Below are positions 1-5,353 of a DNA stretch of 6,251 nucleotides, piece by piece. A model generated the notes under the pieces. It ran no database searches. It saw only the letters and a program-made list of their open reading frames with translations, and was not told where the DNA came from. The position numbers and the translations under genes are program-made. Each line of letters begins with the position of its first letter. The first letter of the stretch is position 1. Source of the stretch: Bdellovibrio sp. (lineage in GTDB: Bacteria > Bdellovibrionota > Bdellovibrionia > Bdellovibrionales > Bdellovibrionaceae); contig JAGIAF010000202.1 of assembly GCA_017745015.1 (NCBI GenBank), positions 1 to 6,251 on the forward strand, read 5' to 3'.

Positions 1-105
1 AGAGCGAAATTGCATCCGCTCTATAATTTAGCACTGCAACTTTGGAATCAACGCACTGTGGTTCCTCAAATTCAAAATTCAAACCCATTGCCGCTTTCAG
101 CATAA
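1..105 (+). CDS. C-terminal fragment of an unidentified protein (5' truncated by window edge)
   Basis: Frame 1 is open from the first base to a TAA at 103-105 and gives 34 residues ending in NPLPLSA. The other two forward frames hit stops within the first 30 bases. The stop lies 28 bp before the next start, so this gene probably shares a transcript with the oxidase-like gene. The tail has no diagnostic motif and I do not recognise the family. Because the open frame is short, it could also be non-coding upstream sequence. A TATAAT hexamer at 22-27 would suit that alternative. Confidence 0.5.
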   Translation, partial: RAKLHPLYNLALQLWNQRTVVPQIQNSNPLPLSA

Positions 106-133
106 GGCCGTGGGAATAAACTAAGGAGAAGAA

Positions 134-805
134 ATGGAATTCTATCAACAGCCAACTCAGAATGAGATCAACGCGCTTGCAGAAAAAACACAAAGTGTTT
201 TCAAAACTGAAAGCCAAAAAATGATTAACGCGTTCATTAATTTCCCATGGGAAAATGAAGAAGCTTACTCTCATTGGTTGGCGCAGTCTTATTACCTCGT
301 TCGTCATACGACGACTTACCTGTGTCTAACTGCGGGTGGTATGAGCTTCCACCAGCCAGAACACCACAGCTTCTTGTTGCATCACTTGCGCGAAGAAACA
401 AACCACGAAATGTTGGCTTTCCGCGATCAAGAAAACATGGGTTGGACAATCGATCAAACTCCAGAGACTTTCGAGGCGCAAATGATGTCTCAATCTCAAT
501 ACTACTTCATCGATAAGACTCCATTTGCTCACTACGGTTTCTTCTGGTTGCTTGAAGCCATGGCTGCAGAAGCAGGTCCAATCGCTTTGAAACGCCTTAT
601 GAAAACTTACGGTAAAGGCTGTGTGAGCTTCCTTGAGTTGCATGCAACTGAAGACGTTGAACATTCACGCGAAATTGCGGCGATGGTTGAAAAGTTCCCA
701 GCACACGTATTGCCATATGTGATCCGCAATATGGAGCAAACAGGTCGTTTGTACACTGAGATGTTGGAAAATATCGCCAAAAAAGTAAGCTCAGTGAATA
801 ACTAA
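134..805 (+). CDS. Heme-oxygenase-like di-iron oxidase fold protein (iron-containing redox enzyme family)
   Basis: This 223-residue, mostly helical soluble protein has no signal peptide or membrane segment. Its metal-ligand pattern is that of the heme-oxygenase-like di-iron oxidases (HDO; relatives include CADD, UndA and the Haem_oxygenas_2 group). Glu88-x2-His91 lies in the REETNHEM segment. Glu141 or Glu146 lies in EAMAAEAG. His170-x3-Asp174-x2-His177 lies in ELHATEDVEH. The last triad has the same spacing as I recall for CADD. The family uses O2 and a non-heme iron pair for oxidative chemistry, but the substrate cannot be read from the sequence. The start is supported by TAAGGAG at 122-128, 5 nt before the ATG. 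The gene follows the partial frame at 1-105 and converges on the minus-strand gene with a 2-bp gap. No fatty-acid, folate or metallophore gene lies nearby to suggest a pathway. Fold assignment is good; function is unknown. Confidence 0.82.
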   Translation: MEFYQQPTQNEINALAEKTQSVFKTESQKMINAFINFPWENEEAYSHWLAQSYYLVRHTTTYLCLTAGGMSFHQPEHHSFLLHHLREETNHEMLAFRDQENMGWTIDQTPETFEAQMMSQSQYYFIDKTPFAHYGFFWLLEAMAAEAGPIALKRLMKTYGKGCVSFLELHATEDVEHSREIAAMVEKFPAHVLPYVIRNMEQTGRLYTEMLENIAKKVSSVNN

Positions 806-807
806 GC

Positions 808-1536
808 TTAGATAAAGCGAATTGTTTCGGAGTCTTTGCCGATTGATAACACCTTTGAGGATGTTGTCACGGCAAAGCCTCTGATCTCGTTAGTAAGAAT
901 ATCCCGGCATGCTGTTAATTGATGGACTCGCGTTGCGAGCATTCTTGGTTGAAACGGCTCGGTAAAAGTGGTGTTTAAAACTTCCTTGATGATCTCACCT
1001 TCGTCTTCATAAACATAATCTTCGATTTTTCCAGCAAGAATCTCATCCACTGTTTTGTGAAGATCGGCAATGCGACGACTGCTTCTTTCCCAAAGTTCAT
1101 CCCACGCATAAAGATTCAGATCTAAAAAAGAATATCCCGTGGTAGCGAACATATTAAAACTACGGAACACCTGAACGCCATCATTGCGATAGATTTCTAT
1201 CACCTCGTCTGAGCGATGACGTTTCCAGAAAGCGTCTGAAACTTTTAACTTTGTACGATTCAAGACTTCTTTTGTGATGTCTGTTTCGGTTTGTTTTTCA
1301 ATTTCAGGCGTCGCGATAAGTTCTTCCAGAAAAGAAAAATCTTTATAAATCTTGTTGAGATGATTGACTGGCAGCATCTGAATTTTTGCTGCCACATTGG
1401 CGCTTATATCCTTAATGGGGTAGCCACGAGATTTGATGAACGCCGTGATCTTTTGAGACTTCTCATACAATTCATTGATAAGAAATTCGGAAGAAAGCTG
1501 TTCGTCTAATCTAAGGAGGGCGCCAGTTGCGTTCAT
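808..1536 (-). CDS. Hypothetical 242-residue protein encoded behind an XRE regulator
   Basis: I do not recognise this family. The protein is soluble, charged and has no signal peptide, membrane segment, HExxH protease motif or nuclease signature that I can see. Residues 11-100 look helical and rich in Glu and Lys. A central stretch around 112-170 reads IEIYRNDG, then FNMFATTGYS, then WDELWER and a helix ending in ILAG. That order loosely resembles the second half of a PAS-like sensor fold, but this is only an impression. The C-terminal 40 residues look like mixed strands. The ATG lies 3 bp after the stop of the XRE gene with only a weak AAGAGAAG upstream, so translation is probably coupled to it. 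The pair is a likely two-gene operon. The partner role could be sensor, effector or toxin, and the sequence does not decide. The stop is 2 bp from that of the converging gene. Confidence 0.75.
   Translation of the reverse strand: MNATGALLRLDEQLSSEFLINELYEKSQKITAFIKSRGYPIKDISANVAAKIQMLPVNHLNKIYKDFSFLEELIATPEIEKQTETDITKEVLNRTKLKVSDAFWKRHRSDEVIEIYRNDGVQVFRSFNMFATTGYSFLDLNLYAWDELWERSSRRIADLHKTVDEILAGKIEDYVYEDEGEIIKEVLNTTFTEPFQPRMLATRVHQLTACRDILTNEIRGFAVTTSSKVLSIGKDSETIRFI
827..884 (+). other. Long imperfect hairpin in the convergent region, candidate 3' end structure
   Basis: About 25 pairs form between 827-854 and 858-884. An outer block (827-832 with 879-884) is followed by a T/C mismatch, then a perfect 8-bp block (834-841 with 870-877). 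A 2-nt bulge at 842-843 leads to another 8 pairs (844-851 with 862-869), and a tip CCT/AGG closes a 3-nt loop. The two non-Watson-Crick pairs are G-U in the plus transcript and become C/A mismatches in the minus transcript, so folding favours the RNA of the oxidase-like gene. The hairpin begins 21 nt after that gene's stop and lies inside the last codons of the opposite gene. No T-run follows, so it is not a textbook intrinsic terminator. It may stabilise or define the 3' end. Confidence 0.5.
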
Positions 1537-1539
1537 GTA

Positions 1540-1806
1540 TTATACACTTCTCTTGAAGCCAATTTCGATCTTCTTTTCGATCTGTTGGATGGCGTTTTTA
1601 ATAAGAAGTTCTTTGATCGTTGCTTTAGGAATTTTCAAAAGCACTGAGAGCTGAACAAGGGTTTCCATCGGTGGCTGAGAAATTCCGCGCTCCCAATTGG
1701 AAATAAATTGAGCAGTAGAGTATCCAAATTTGTTGGCTAAATCTTGTTGTGTCATTCCGGCTTTAAGGCGATGCTCTTTTAGTAGCGTGCCAAGTTCAAG
1801 ACTCAT
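1540..1806 (-). CDS. XRE-family helix-turn-helix regulator
   Basis: This 88-residue protein is almost entirely a Cro/C1-type HTH domain at about residues 5-63. Helix 2 is TQQDLANKFG (19-28). The recognition helix is STAQFISNWERG (30-41), with the family's typical WERG-x-SQPP ending. Residues 64-88 form a short basic helical tail, with no separate ligand-binding domain. It is expected to bind DNA as a dimer and repress a nearby promoter, most likely its own. AAGGAGA (minus strand, 1811-1817) sits 4 nt before the ATG and supports this start. It is the first gene of a two-gene unit with the 242-residue protein. Its small size and partner gene resemble antitoxin or phage-type repressor arrangements, but no recognised toxin is present. 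Confidence 0.9.
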   Translation of the reverse strand: MSLELGTLLKEHRLKAGMTQQDLANKFGYSTAQFISNWERGISQPPMETLVQLSVLLKIPKATIKELLIKNAIQQIEKKIEIGFKRSV

Positions 1807-1830
1807 TTTGTCTCCTTCGTTATTAGGGAA

Positions 1831-1858
1831 AGTAAAATCCCACCCTGTTTACGGTCAA
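1831..1858 (-). promoter_or_regulatory. Candidate promoter and operator of the XRE unit
   Basis: On the minus strand, TTGACC (1853-1858) is followed after 16 bp by TTTACT (1831-1836), matching 5/6 and 4/6 of the sigma-70 consensus. The predicted start is upstream of the AAGGAGA site of the XRE gene. Two dyads overlap it: GTAAA-N11-TTTAC (1832-1852) between the two hexamers, and GGGA-N8-TCCC (1826-1841) over the -10. Either could be an autoregulatory operator. The arms are short, so chance is possible. Confidence 0.4.
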
Positions 1859-1912
1859 TGGAATACTCACATTTTGCCCTCAAGCATAACGCTCCAAGTT
1901 AAGCCGAGAGCT

Positions 1913-1941
1913 TTGTCAATTACGCGCGAATGAGTTAAGAA
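1913..1941 (+). promoter_or_regulatory. Candidate ffh promoter
   Basis: TTGTCA (1913-1918, 5/6 to consensus) is followed after 17 bp by TAAGAA (1936-1941, 3/6). It is the best pair I found in the divergent region on the plus strand and would give a very short leader before the ffh site GGAG (1954-1957). The weak -10 keeps confidence low. A small inverted repeat GCGAAT/ATTCGC (1926-1931 and 1942-1947) overlaps it. Confidence 0.25.
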
Positions 1942-1966
1942 ATTCGCTTACTCGGAGAACTTTAAA

Positions 1967-3301
1967 ATGTTTGAGAACTTATCTGATAAAATTATGGCGA
2001 GCCTCAAGAAGGTCCGTGGTCAAAGTAAGATCACGGAATCGAATGTCGAAGAGGTTATCAAAGAAATTCGCCTGAGTCTGCTTGAAGCAGACGTAAATTT
2101 TAAAGTCGTTAAGAACTTCATCGACAAAGTAAAAGCAAAAGCTTTGGGTGCGGATGTTCTTGCCAACATAAATCCGGGACAGCAATTCGTAAAAATTGTG
2201 CATGAGGAGCTTGTTGCTACCCTCGGTGGGGGCGCAGTTGATATCAATGTGCGTGAAAATCCAAGTGTGATTTTCATGGTGGGATTACAAGGGGCTGGTA
2301 AAACAACCTCCTCTGCAAAACTTGCTCTTTATATTCGTCAGAAGCTGGGTAAAAAACCAGGTATGGTGCCAGCGGATATCTATCGTCCTGCGGCCATTGA
2401 TCAGTTGCAAACGTTGGGTCGTCAAAACAACATTCCTACATTCCCAACTCCGGTGGGAATGAAACCAGAAGAAATTCTTGAGAATGCAAAGCAATGGGCT
2501 CGCGACAATATGGTCGACGTAGTGATTGTGGATACTGCGGGTCGTTTGCAAATCGATGATGATTTGATGGGCGAACTTGGTCGCCTGAAGGAAATTTGGA
2601 CGCCGCAAGAGATCTTGTTGGTTGCTGACGCGATGTTGGGGCAACAATCAGTTAACGTTGCGGAAGGTTTTCATAAGCGTTTGAACCTTACTGGTCTTGT
2701 ACTGACAAAAGTAGATGGTGACGCTCGTGGTGGTGCCGCGCTTTCAATTCGTGAAGTGACGGGCATCCCAATTAAATTCCTCGGTGTAGGCGAAAAAGTT
2801 TCCGCACTTGAAGTGTTCCATCCAGATCGTCTTGCTGGACGTATCCTAGATATGGGTGACGTTCTTTCTTTGGTTGAAAAAGCCCAAGAAGTGATCGATG
2901 AAAAAGCTGCTCGTGATTCTGCGAAGAAAATCATGAAGAACGAGTTTACTTTGGAAGACTTCCTGACTCAGATCCAACAGCTTAAAAAGATGGGTGGCTT
3001 TGAAAGCATTTTGAAGTTTTTACCGGGTATGGGCGAGATCTCGAAGCAATTAAAGAATATGACTCCGCCGGATGCTGAGATGAAGAAAATCGAGGCTATC
3101 ATCCATTCAATGACGATCCAAGAACGTCAGAATCATAAGATTTTGAACGCGTCGCGCCGTCAACGTATCGCGAATGGCAGCGGGACTCAGGTTCAGGACG
3201 TGAACAAGCTGATTAAGCAGTTTGAAGACGCTAAGAAAATGATGGGTGGTCTTATGAAAATGGGTATGGGCCGCGGTGGCGGCATGAAGTTCCCATTTTA
3301 A
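1967..3301 (+). CDS. ffh: Signal recognition particle protein Ffh (SRP54 GTPase)
   Basis: Ffh binds 4.5S/6S SRP RNA and signal sequences of nascent membrane proteins, and delivers ribosomes to FtsY at the inner membrane. The 444 residues show the full architecture. A helical N domain covers roughly 1-95. The G domain follows, with P-loop GLQGAGKTT (106-114), ADIYRPAAIDQL (136-147), DTAGR (189-193), TKVDGDARGG (247-256) and a closing GVGE region (273-276). The M domain starts near 325, with the methionine-rich FLPGMG segment (351-356), the RNA-binding SRRQRIANGSG (396-406), and a Met/Gly-rich C-terminal tail. Length is normal for the family. GGAG at 1954-1957 is 9 nt before the ATG. The gene is divergent from the XRE unit and 68 bp upstream of rpsP, so it may be co-transcribed with the ribosomal operon. 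No SRP RNA gene is visible here. Confidence 0.98.
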   Translation: MFENLSDKIMASLKKVRGQSKITESNVEEVIKEIRLSLLEADVNFKVVKNFIDKVKAKALGADVLANINPGQQFVKIVHEELVATLGGGAVDINVRENPSVIFMVGLQGAGKTTSSAKLALYIRQKLGKKPGMVPADIYRPAAIDQLQTLGRQNNIPTFPTPVGMKPEEILENAKQWARDNMVDVVIVDTAGRLQIDDDLMGELGRLKEIWTPQEILLVADAMLGQQSVNVAEGFHKRLNLTGLVLTKVDGDARGGAALSIREVTGIPIKFLGVGEKVSALEVFHPDRLAGRILDMGDVLSLVEKAQEVIDEKAARDSAKKIMKNEFTLEDFLTQIQQLKKMGGFESILKFLPGMGEISKQLKNMTPPDAEMKKIEAIIHSMTIQERQNHKILNASRRQRIANGSGTQVQDVNKLIKQFEDAKKMMGGLMKMGMGRGGGMKFPF

Positions 3302-3304
3302 GGC

Positions 3305-3347
3305 TTGATATTTCAATTTAAACACAGTACACAGTTGAACTTACTGT
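3305..3347 (+). promoter_or_regulatory. ffh-rpsP spacer with tandem repeat and weak promoter-like pair
   Basis: TTGATA (3305-3310) and TACACA (3328-3333) are 17 bp apart, matching 5/6 and 3/6 of the sigma-70 consensus. The second hexamer lies inside a perfect tandem duplication of ACACAGT (3322-3335). The last ACAGT also forms an inverted pair with ACTGT at 3343-3347 around a 7-nt gap. This may drive or modulate rpsP separately from ffh. All signals are weak individually. Confidence 0.25.
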
Positions 3348-3369
3348 TTTGAACAAGAGGTTTAAGAAA

Positions 3370-3618
3370 ATGGCAGTTGTAATTCGTTTGGCTCGTATGG
3401 GCGCTAAGCATGATCCTAAATACCGCGTTACTGTAGCGGATTCTCGTCGTTATGTGACTGGTAAATTCCTAGAAGTTCTTGGAACTTACAATCCAACTCC
3501 TAAAGGCAACGACAAGAAGGTAGAACTTGATCTAGCTAAAGTTGATGCTTGGATCAAAAAAGGTGCTCAACCTACTGACCGTGTGAAACACGTTATTAAG
3601 TTGGCCCAAGGTAAATAA
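3370..3618 (+). CDS. rpsP: Small ribosomal subunit protein bS16
   Basis: bS16 is an assembly protein of the 30S body. The 82 residues begin MAVVIRLARMGAKHDPKYR, the conserved bS16 start, followed by VTVADSRR, FLEVLGTYNP and a C-terminal WIKKGAQPTDRV segment typical of the family. A longer reading from TTG at 3349 would add seven residues, but the ATG at 3370 has AAGAGG at 3355-3360 with 9-nt spacing and matches the conserved N-terminus. Codons are strongly biased (CGT, GTT, GGT, AAA), as expected for a highly expressed ribosomal gene. It opens the classic rpsP-rimM-trmD-rplS order, with khpA 63 bp downstream. Confidence 0.98.
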   Translation: MAVVIRLARMGAKHDPKYRVTVADSRRYVTGKFLEVLGTYNPTPKGNDKKVELDLAKVDAWIKKGAQPTDRVKHVIKLAQGK

Positions 3619-3622
3619 ATAG

Positions 3623-3650
3623 TTGGATTCTGAGTGATATTCGTTAAAAT
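3623..3650 (+). promoter_or_regulatory. Candidate internal promoter before khpA
   Basis: TTGGAT (3623-3628) lies 16 bp before TAAAAT (3645-3650), which matches 5/6 of the -10 consensus. The -35 is weak at 3/6. The -10 falls in the loop and right arm of the hairpin at 3633-3656, so the two interpretations compete. If real, it would let khpA and downstream genes be transcribed separately from rpsP. Confidence 0.3.
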
Positions 3651-3656
3651 ATCACT
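3633..3656 (+). other. Perfect 9-bp hairpin between rpsP and khpA
   Basis: AGTGATATT (3633-3641) and AATATCACT (3648-3656) are exact reverse complements around the 6-nt loop CGTTAA. The stem is AT-rich and followed by TAGG, not a T-run, so it is not an intrinsic terminator. It begins 15 nt after the rpsP stop and ends 25 nt before the khpA start. It could be an mRNA processing or stability element that protects the rpsP message, or a palindromic protein site. Confidence 0.55.
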
Positions 3657-3681
3657 TAGGTACCATCTGTTGGGGGTAATT

Positions 3682-3921
3682 ATGGATAGCTTAAAAGACC
3701 TCGTTGAATTCATGGCGAAGTCCCTTGTCGATAAGCCTGAAAATGTTGAAGTGGATGAAATCCCTGGTCAACAAACTACTTTGCTTGCGCTTAAAGTAGA
3801 TAAAGAAGATCTCGGTAAGGTTATCGGTAAGCAAGGTAAAACTGCTGCTGCGATGAGAACAATCATCCGCGCTGCAGGGACTAAGCTTAATAAACGTTAT
3901 CACCTAGATATCGTTGAGTAG
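3682..3921 (+). CDS. khpA: KH-domain RNA-binding protein KhpA
   Basis: This is a 79-residue single KH domain of the YlqC/KhpA type. The GxxG nucleic-acid-binding loop is GKQG (49-52), within VIGKQGKTAAAMRTIIRAAG. The N-terminal LKDLVEFMAKSLVDKPE helix is also typical. KhpA binds RNA, and in Gram-positive bacteria it works with KhpB in cell-division and envelope-related RNA control. Its role here is not shown. An upstream TTG-initiated reading from 3634 is possible but would run through the hairpin at 3633-3656. The ATG at 3682 has GGGGG at 3672-3676 5 nt upstream and the conserved MDSLKDLVEF start. That site is G-rich rather than canonical GGAG. The place between rpsP and rimM is a common khpA location. 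A strong terminator-like stem follows. Confidence 0.95.
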   Translation: MDSLKDLVEFMAKSLVDKPENVEVDEIPGQQTTLLALKVDKEDLGKVIGKQGKTAAAMRTIIRAAGTKLNKRYHLDIVE

Positions 3922-3967
3922 GCTCTAAGTAACTACTACTCGAATTAAAAAAATTAGATTCTCATGG

Positions 3968-4003
3968 AAGGGGTTGTTGTATAACAACCCCTTTCTATTT
4001 CTT
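3968..4003 (+). terminator. Terminator-like hairpin between khpA and rimM
   Basis: AAGGGGTTGTT (3968-3978) pairs perfectly with AACAACCCCTT (3983-3993) around the 4-nt loop GTAT, and a further G-U pair is possible. A T-rich tail TCTATTTCTT (3994-4003) follows. This is the best intrinsic terminator in the window. It ends immediately before the rimM ribosome binding site GGAG (4004-4007), so it can only be partial, or conditional, if rimM-trmD are read from upstream. Confidence 0.75.
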
Positions 4004-4012
4004 GGAGTGTAT

Positions 4013-4525
4013 ATGAAATTGGTCGGAAAAGTCAGAGAAGCTCACGGACTTAAAGGTGATCTTTACGTTCTTATTTTCTCAGGTGAGATCTCTTGGGCAA
4101 AGCGCATGAAGAAATTCAATCTTCAAAGCAAAAATGGCGACAACAAAGAATTCACAGTAGAGCGTGTGAAGCCTTTCAAAAAAGGTTTGATCGTAAAAGC
4201 TGCTGAAGTTGGTGATCGTACGGCCGCTGAAGGTCTTGAACACATGGAATTCTTCATTGAAGAAGATCTCATGGTTTCTAAACCGGGTGAGACGATCTAT
4301 CTTTCTGAAATAAAAAACTTCAAATTGAAGGACGTTGAACAGAAAACATTGGGCGAAATCGTGGATTTCTCTAGCAATGGTGTTCAAGACCTCTTGGTTG
4401 TAGAGACCCATGGTAAAAAAGTTGAAGTTCCATTCGTGGATGCATTTATTAAAAAGATCGATTTCAAGCACCAAGTGGTGGTGATGGATCTTCCTGAAGG
4501 TTTGTTCGATCTCGAGAACGCATAA
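4013..4525 (+). CDS. rimM: Ribosome maturation factor RimM
   Basis: RimM helps 16S rRNA processing and assembly of the 30S head, where it contacts uS19. The 170 residues show the two family domains. The N-terminal RimM barrel has the signature HGLKGDLYV (11-19) and the segment GLEHMEFFIEED (74-85). A C-terminal PRC-barrel follows, from about 93, with TLGEIVDF, then VPFVDAFIKKID (139-150) and the closing DLPEGLFDL (159-167). Length is normal. A longer reading from TTG at 3974 would encode the terminator stem and is rejected. The ATG at 4013 has GGAG at 4004-4007, 5 nt upstream, and gives the expected MKLVGKV start. The stop abuts the trmD start with no gap. Confidence 0.97.
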   Translation: MKLVGKVREAHGLKGDLYVLIFSGEISWAKRMKKFNLQSKNGDNKEFTVERVKPFKKGLIVKAAEVGDRTAAEGLEHMEFFIEEDLMVSKPGETIYLSEIKNFKLKDVEQKTLGEIVDFSSNGVQDLLVVETHGKKVEVPFVDAFIKKIDFKHQVVVMDLPEGLFDLENA

Positions 4526-5353
4526 ATGCTTAAAGTCGATGTGATCACTCTTTTTCCTGAGATGATAGAAAGTGCTGTGCAATACGGCGTTCTTGGTCAG
4601 GCTCTCAAGGGTGATCTCTTGCAAGTTGCAACTCACACACCTCGTGAGTTCGCAGCTCCTCCTCATCGCCAAGTCGATGATCGTCCCTTCGGTGGCGGAG
4701 ACGGCATGATCATGCTGTCAGAAACTCTGGAAAAATCTCTCTTAAAAGTGAAACATAAAAATTCAAAGGTCATCTATATGTCTCCACAAGGAGATGTGCT
4801 GACAGATGAGAAAGCCCGTGCTCTTTCTAAAGAAGAGCATTTGATTGTTATCTGTGGTCGCTACGGCGGGATTGACCAACGGATCATCAATAACTACGTC
4901 GATGAAGAGATCTCTATTGGAGATTACGTGCTGTCAGGTGGGGAGTTGGGCGCGTTGGTGGTGATTGATGCGGTTTCACGCTTTATTCCAGGAGTGCTGG
5001 GGCATACGGATAGCGCTGATAAAGACAGCTTTTCAGAGGGTCTTTTAGAGCAACCGAACTTCACGCGCCCAAGAAAAATCTTAGAGCAAGAAGTGCCGGA
5101 AGTTTTATTGAGCGGAAACCATAAGTTGCTCGGGGAGTGGAAGACGAAAGTTTCTGCTCTGGTGACTCTGGTGAAACGCCCGGATCTTTTCCAAGCCTAC
5201 CTGGAAAAAGAGAATGAAAAGTACCGTGCTTTGAAAAAGAAAAAGACAGAAGCTCCTTTGAAAGAGCTTAAGAAATTTTGGATGAATCTCTCTGAGCAAG
5301 ATCGCAAAGTATTGGGTCTTGCAGAATTGAATGAGGAAGACTTCAATGGCTGA
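4526..5353 (+). CDS. trmD: tRNA (guanine-N1-)-methyltransferase TrmD
   Basis: TrmD transfers methyl from S-adenosylmethionine to N1 of G37 in tRNAs with G36, preventing +1 frameshifting. The 275 residues carry the deep-knot SPOUT motifs: MSPQG (85-89), GRYGGIDQR (111-119) and SIGDYVLSGGE (130-140). They also include SRFIPGVLG (151-159) and DSFSEGLLEQPNFTRP (167-182). Arg152 and Asp167 align with catalytic Arg154 and Asp169 of E. coli TrmD. Residues 51-61 read DDRPFGGGDGM, with Asp59 where Pro or Ala is usual. The protein is about 20 residues longer than the E. coli enzyme, largely through a Lys-rich C-terminal part (228-275). The ATG directly follows the rimM TAA, and no good ribosome binding site is visible, so translational coupling is likely. 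The end overlaps the next gene by 8 bp. Confidence 0.98.
   Translation: MLKVDVITLFPEMIESAVQYGVLGQALKGDLLQVATHTPREFAAPPHRQVDDRPFGGGDGMIMLSETLEKSLLKVKHKNSKVIYMSPQGDVLTDEKARALSKEEHLIVICGRYGGIDQRIINNYVDEEISIGDYVLSGGELGALVVIDAVSRFIPGVLGHTDSADKDSFSEGLLEQPNFTRPRKILEQEVPEVLLSGNHKLLGEWKTKVSALVTLVKRPDLFQAYLEKENEKYRALKKKKTEAPLKELKKFWMNLSEQDRKVLGLAELNEEDFNG

Noticed and set aside
22..27. Exact TATAAT hexamer at the left edge
   Set aside because: It lies within the open frame at 1-105, the -35 position falls at or outside the window edge, and no extended -10 TG is present, so a promoter cannot be supported.
274..516. Alternative frames overlapping the oxidase-like gene on both strands
   Set aside because: No ribosome binding site or family resemblance, and they are fully contained in a gene with a recognisable metal-ligand pattern.
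1539..1544. TATAAT on the minus strand just before the 242-residue gene
   Set aside because: No -35-like hexamer at proper spacing was found, it overlaps the XRE stop codon, and a start there would give a leaderless or start-less transcript.
1535..1654. 39-codon hydrophobic reading frame on the plus strand, antisense to the XRE gene, with AAGGAGGG upstream
   Set aside because: The Shine-Dalgarno-like site is about 15 nt away, too far. Phe/Leu-rich products are expected opposite Lys/Glu-rich coding sequence. A type I toxin-like peptide cannot be supported.
1926..1953. Two mutually exclusive small stems upstream of ffh (GCGAAT/ATTCGC and GAGT-AAG/CTT-ACTC)
   Set aside because: Short stems that overlap the candidate promoter. 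If that promoter is right, most of this is not transcribed, so a riboswitch-like reading is not supported.
3974..4012. N-terminal extension of RimM from a TTG start
   Set aside because: The extra 13 codons encode the right part of the terminator stem, and the ATG at 4013 has a proper GGAG and the conserved family N-terminus.
4079..4672. 197-codon open frame on the minus strand
   Set aside because: It lies opposite rimM and trmD, both clearly real. Its His/Phe/Cys-rich composition is typical of an antisense shadow.
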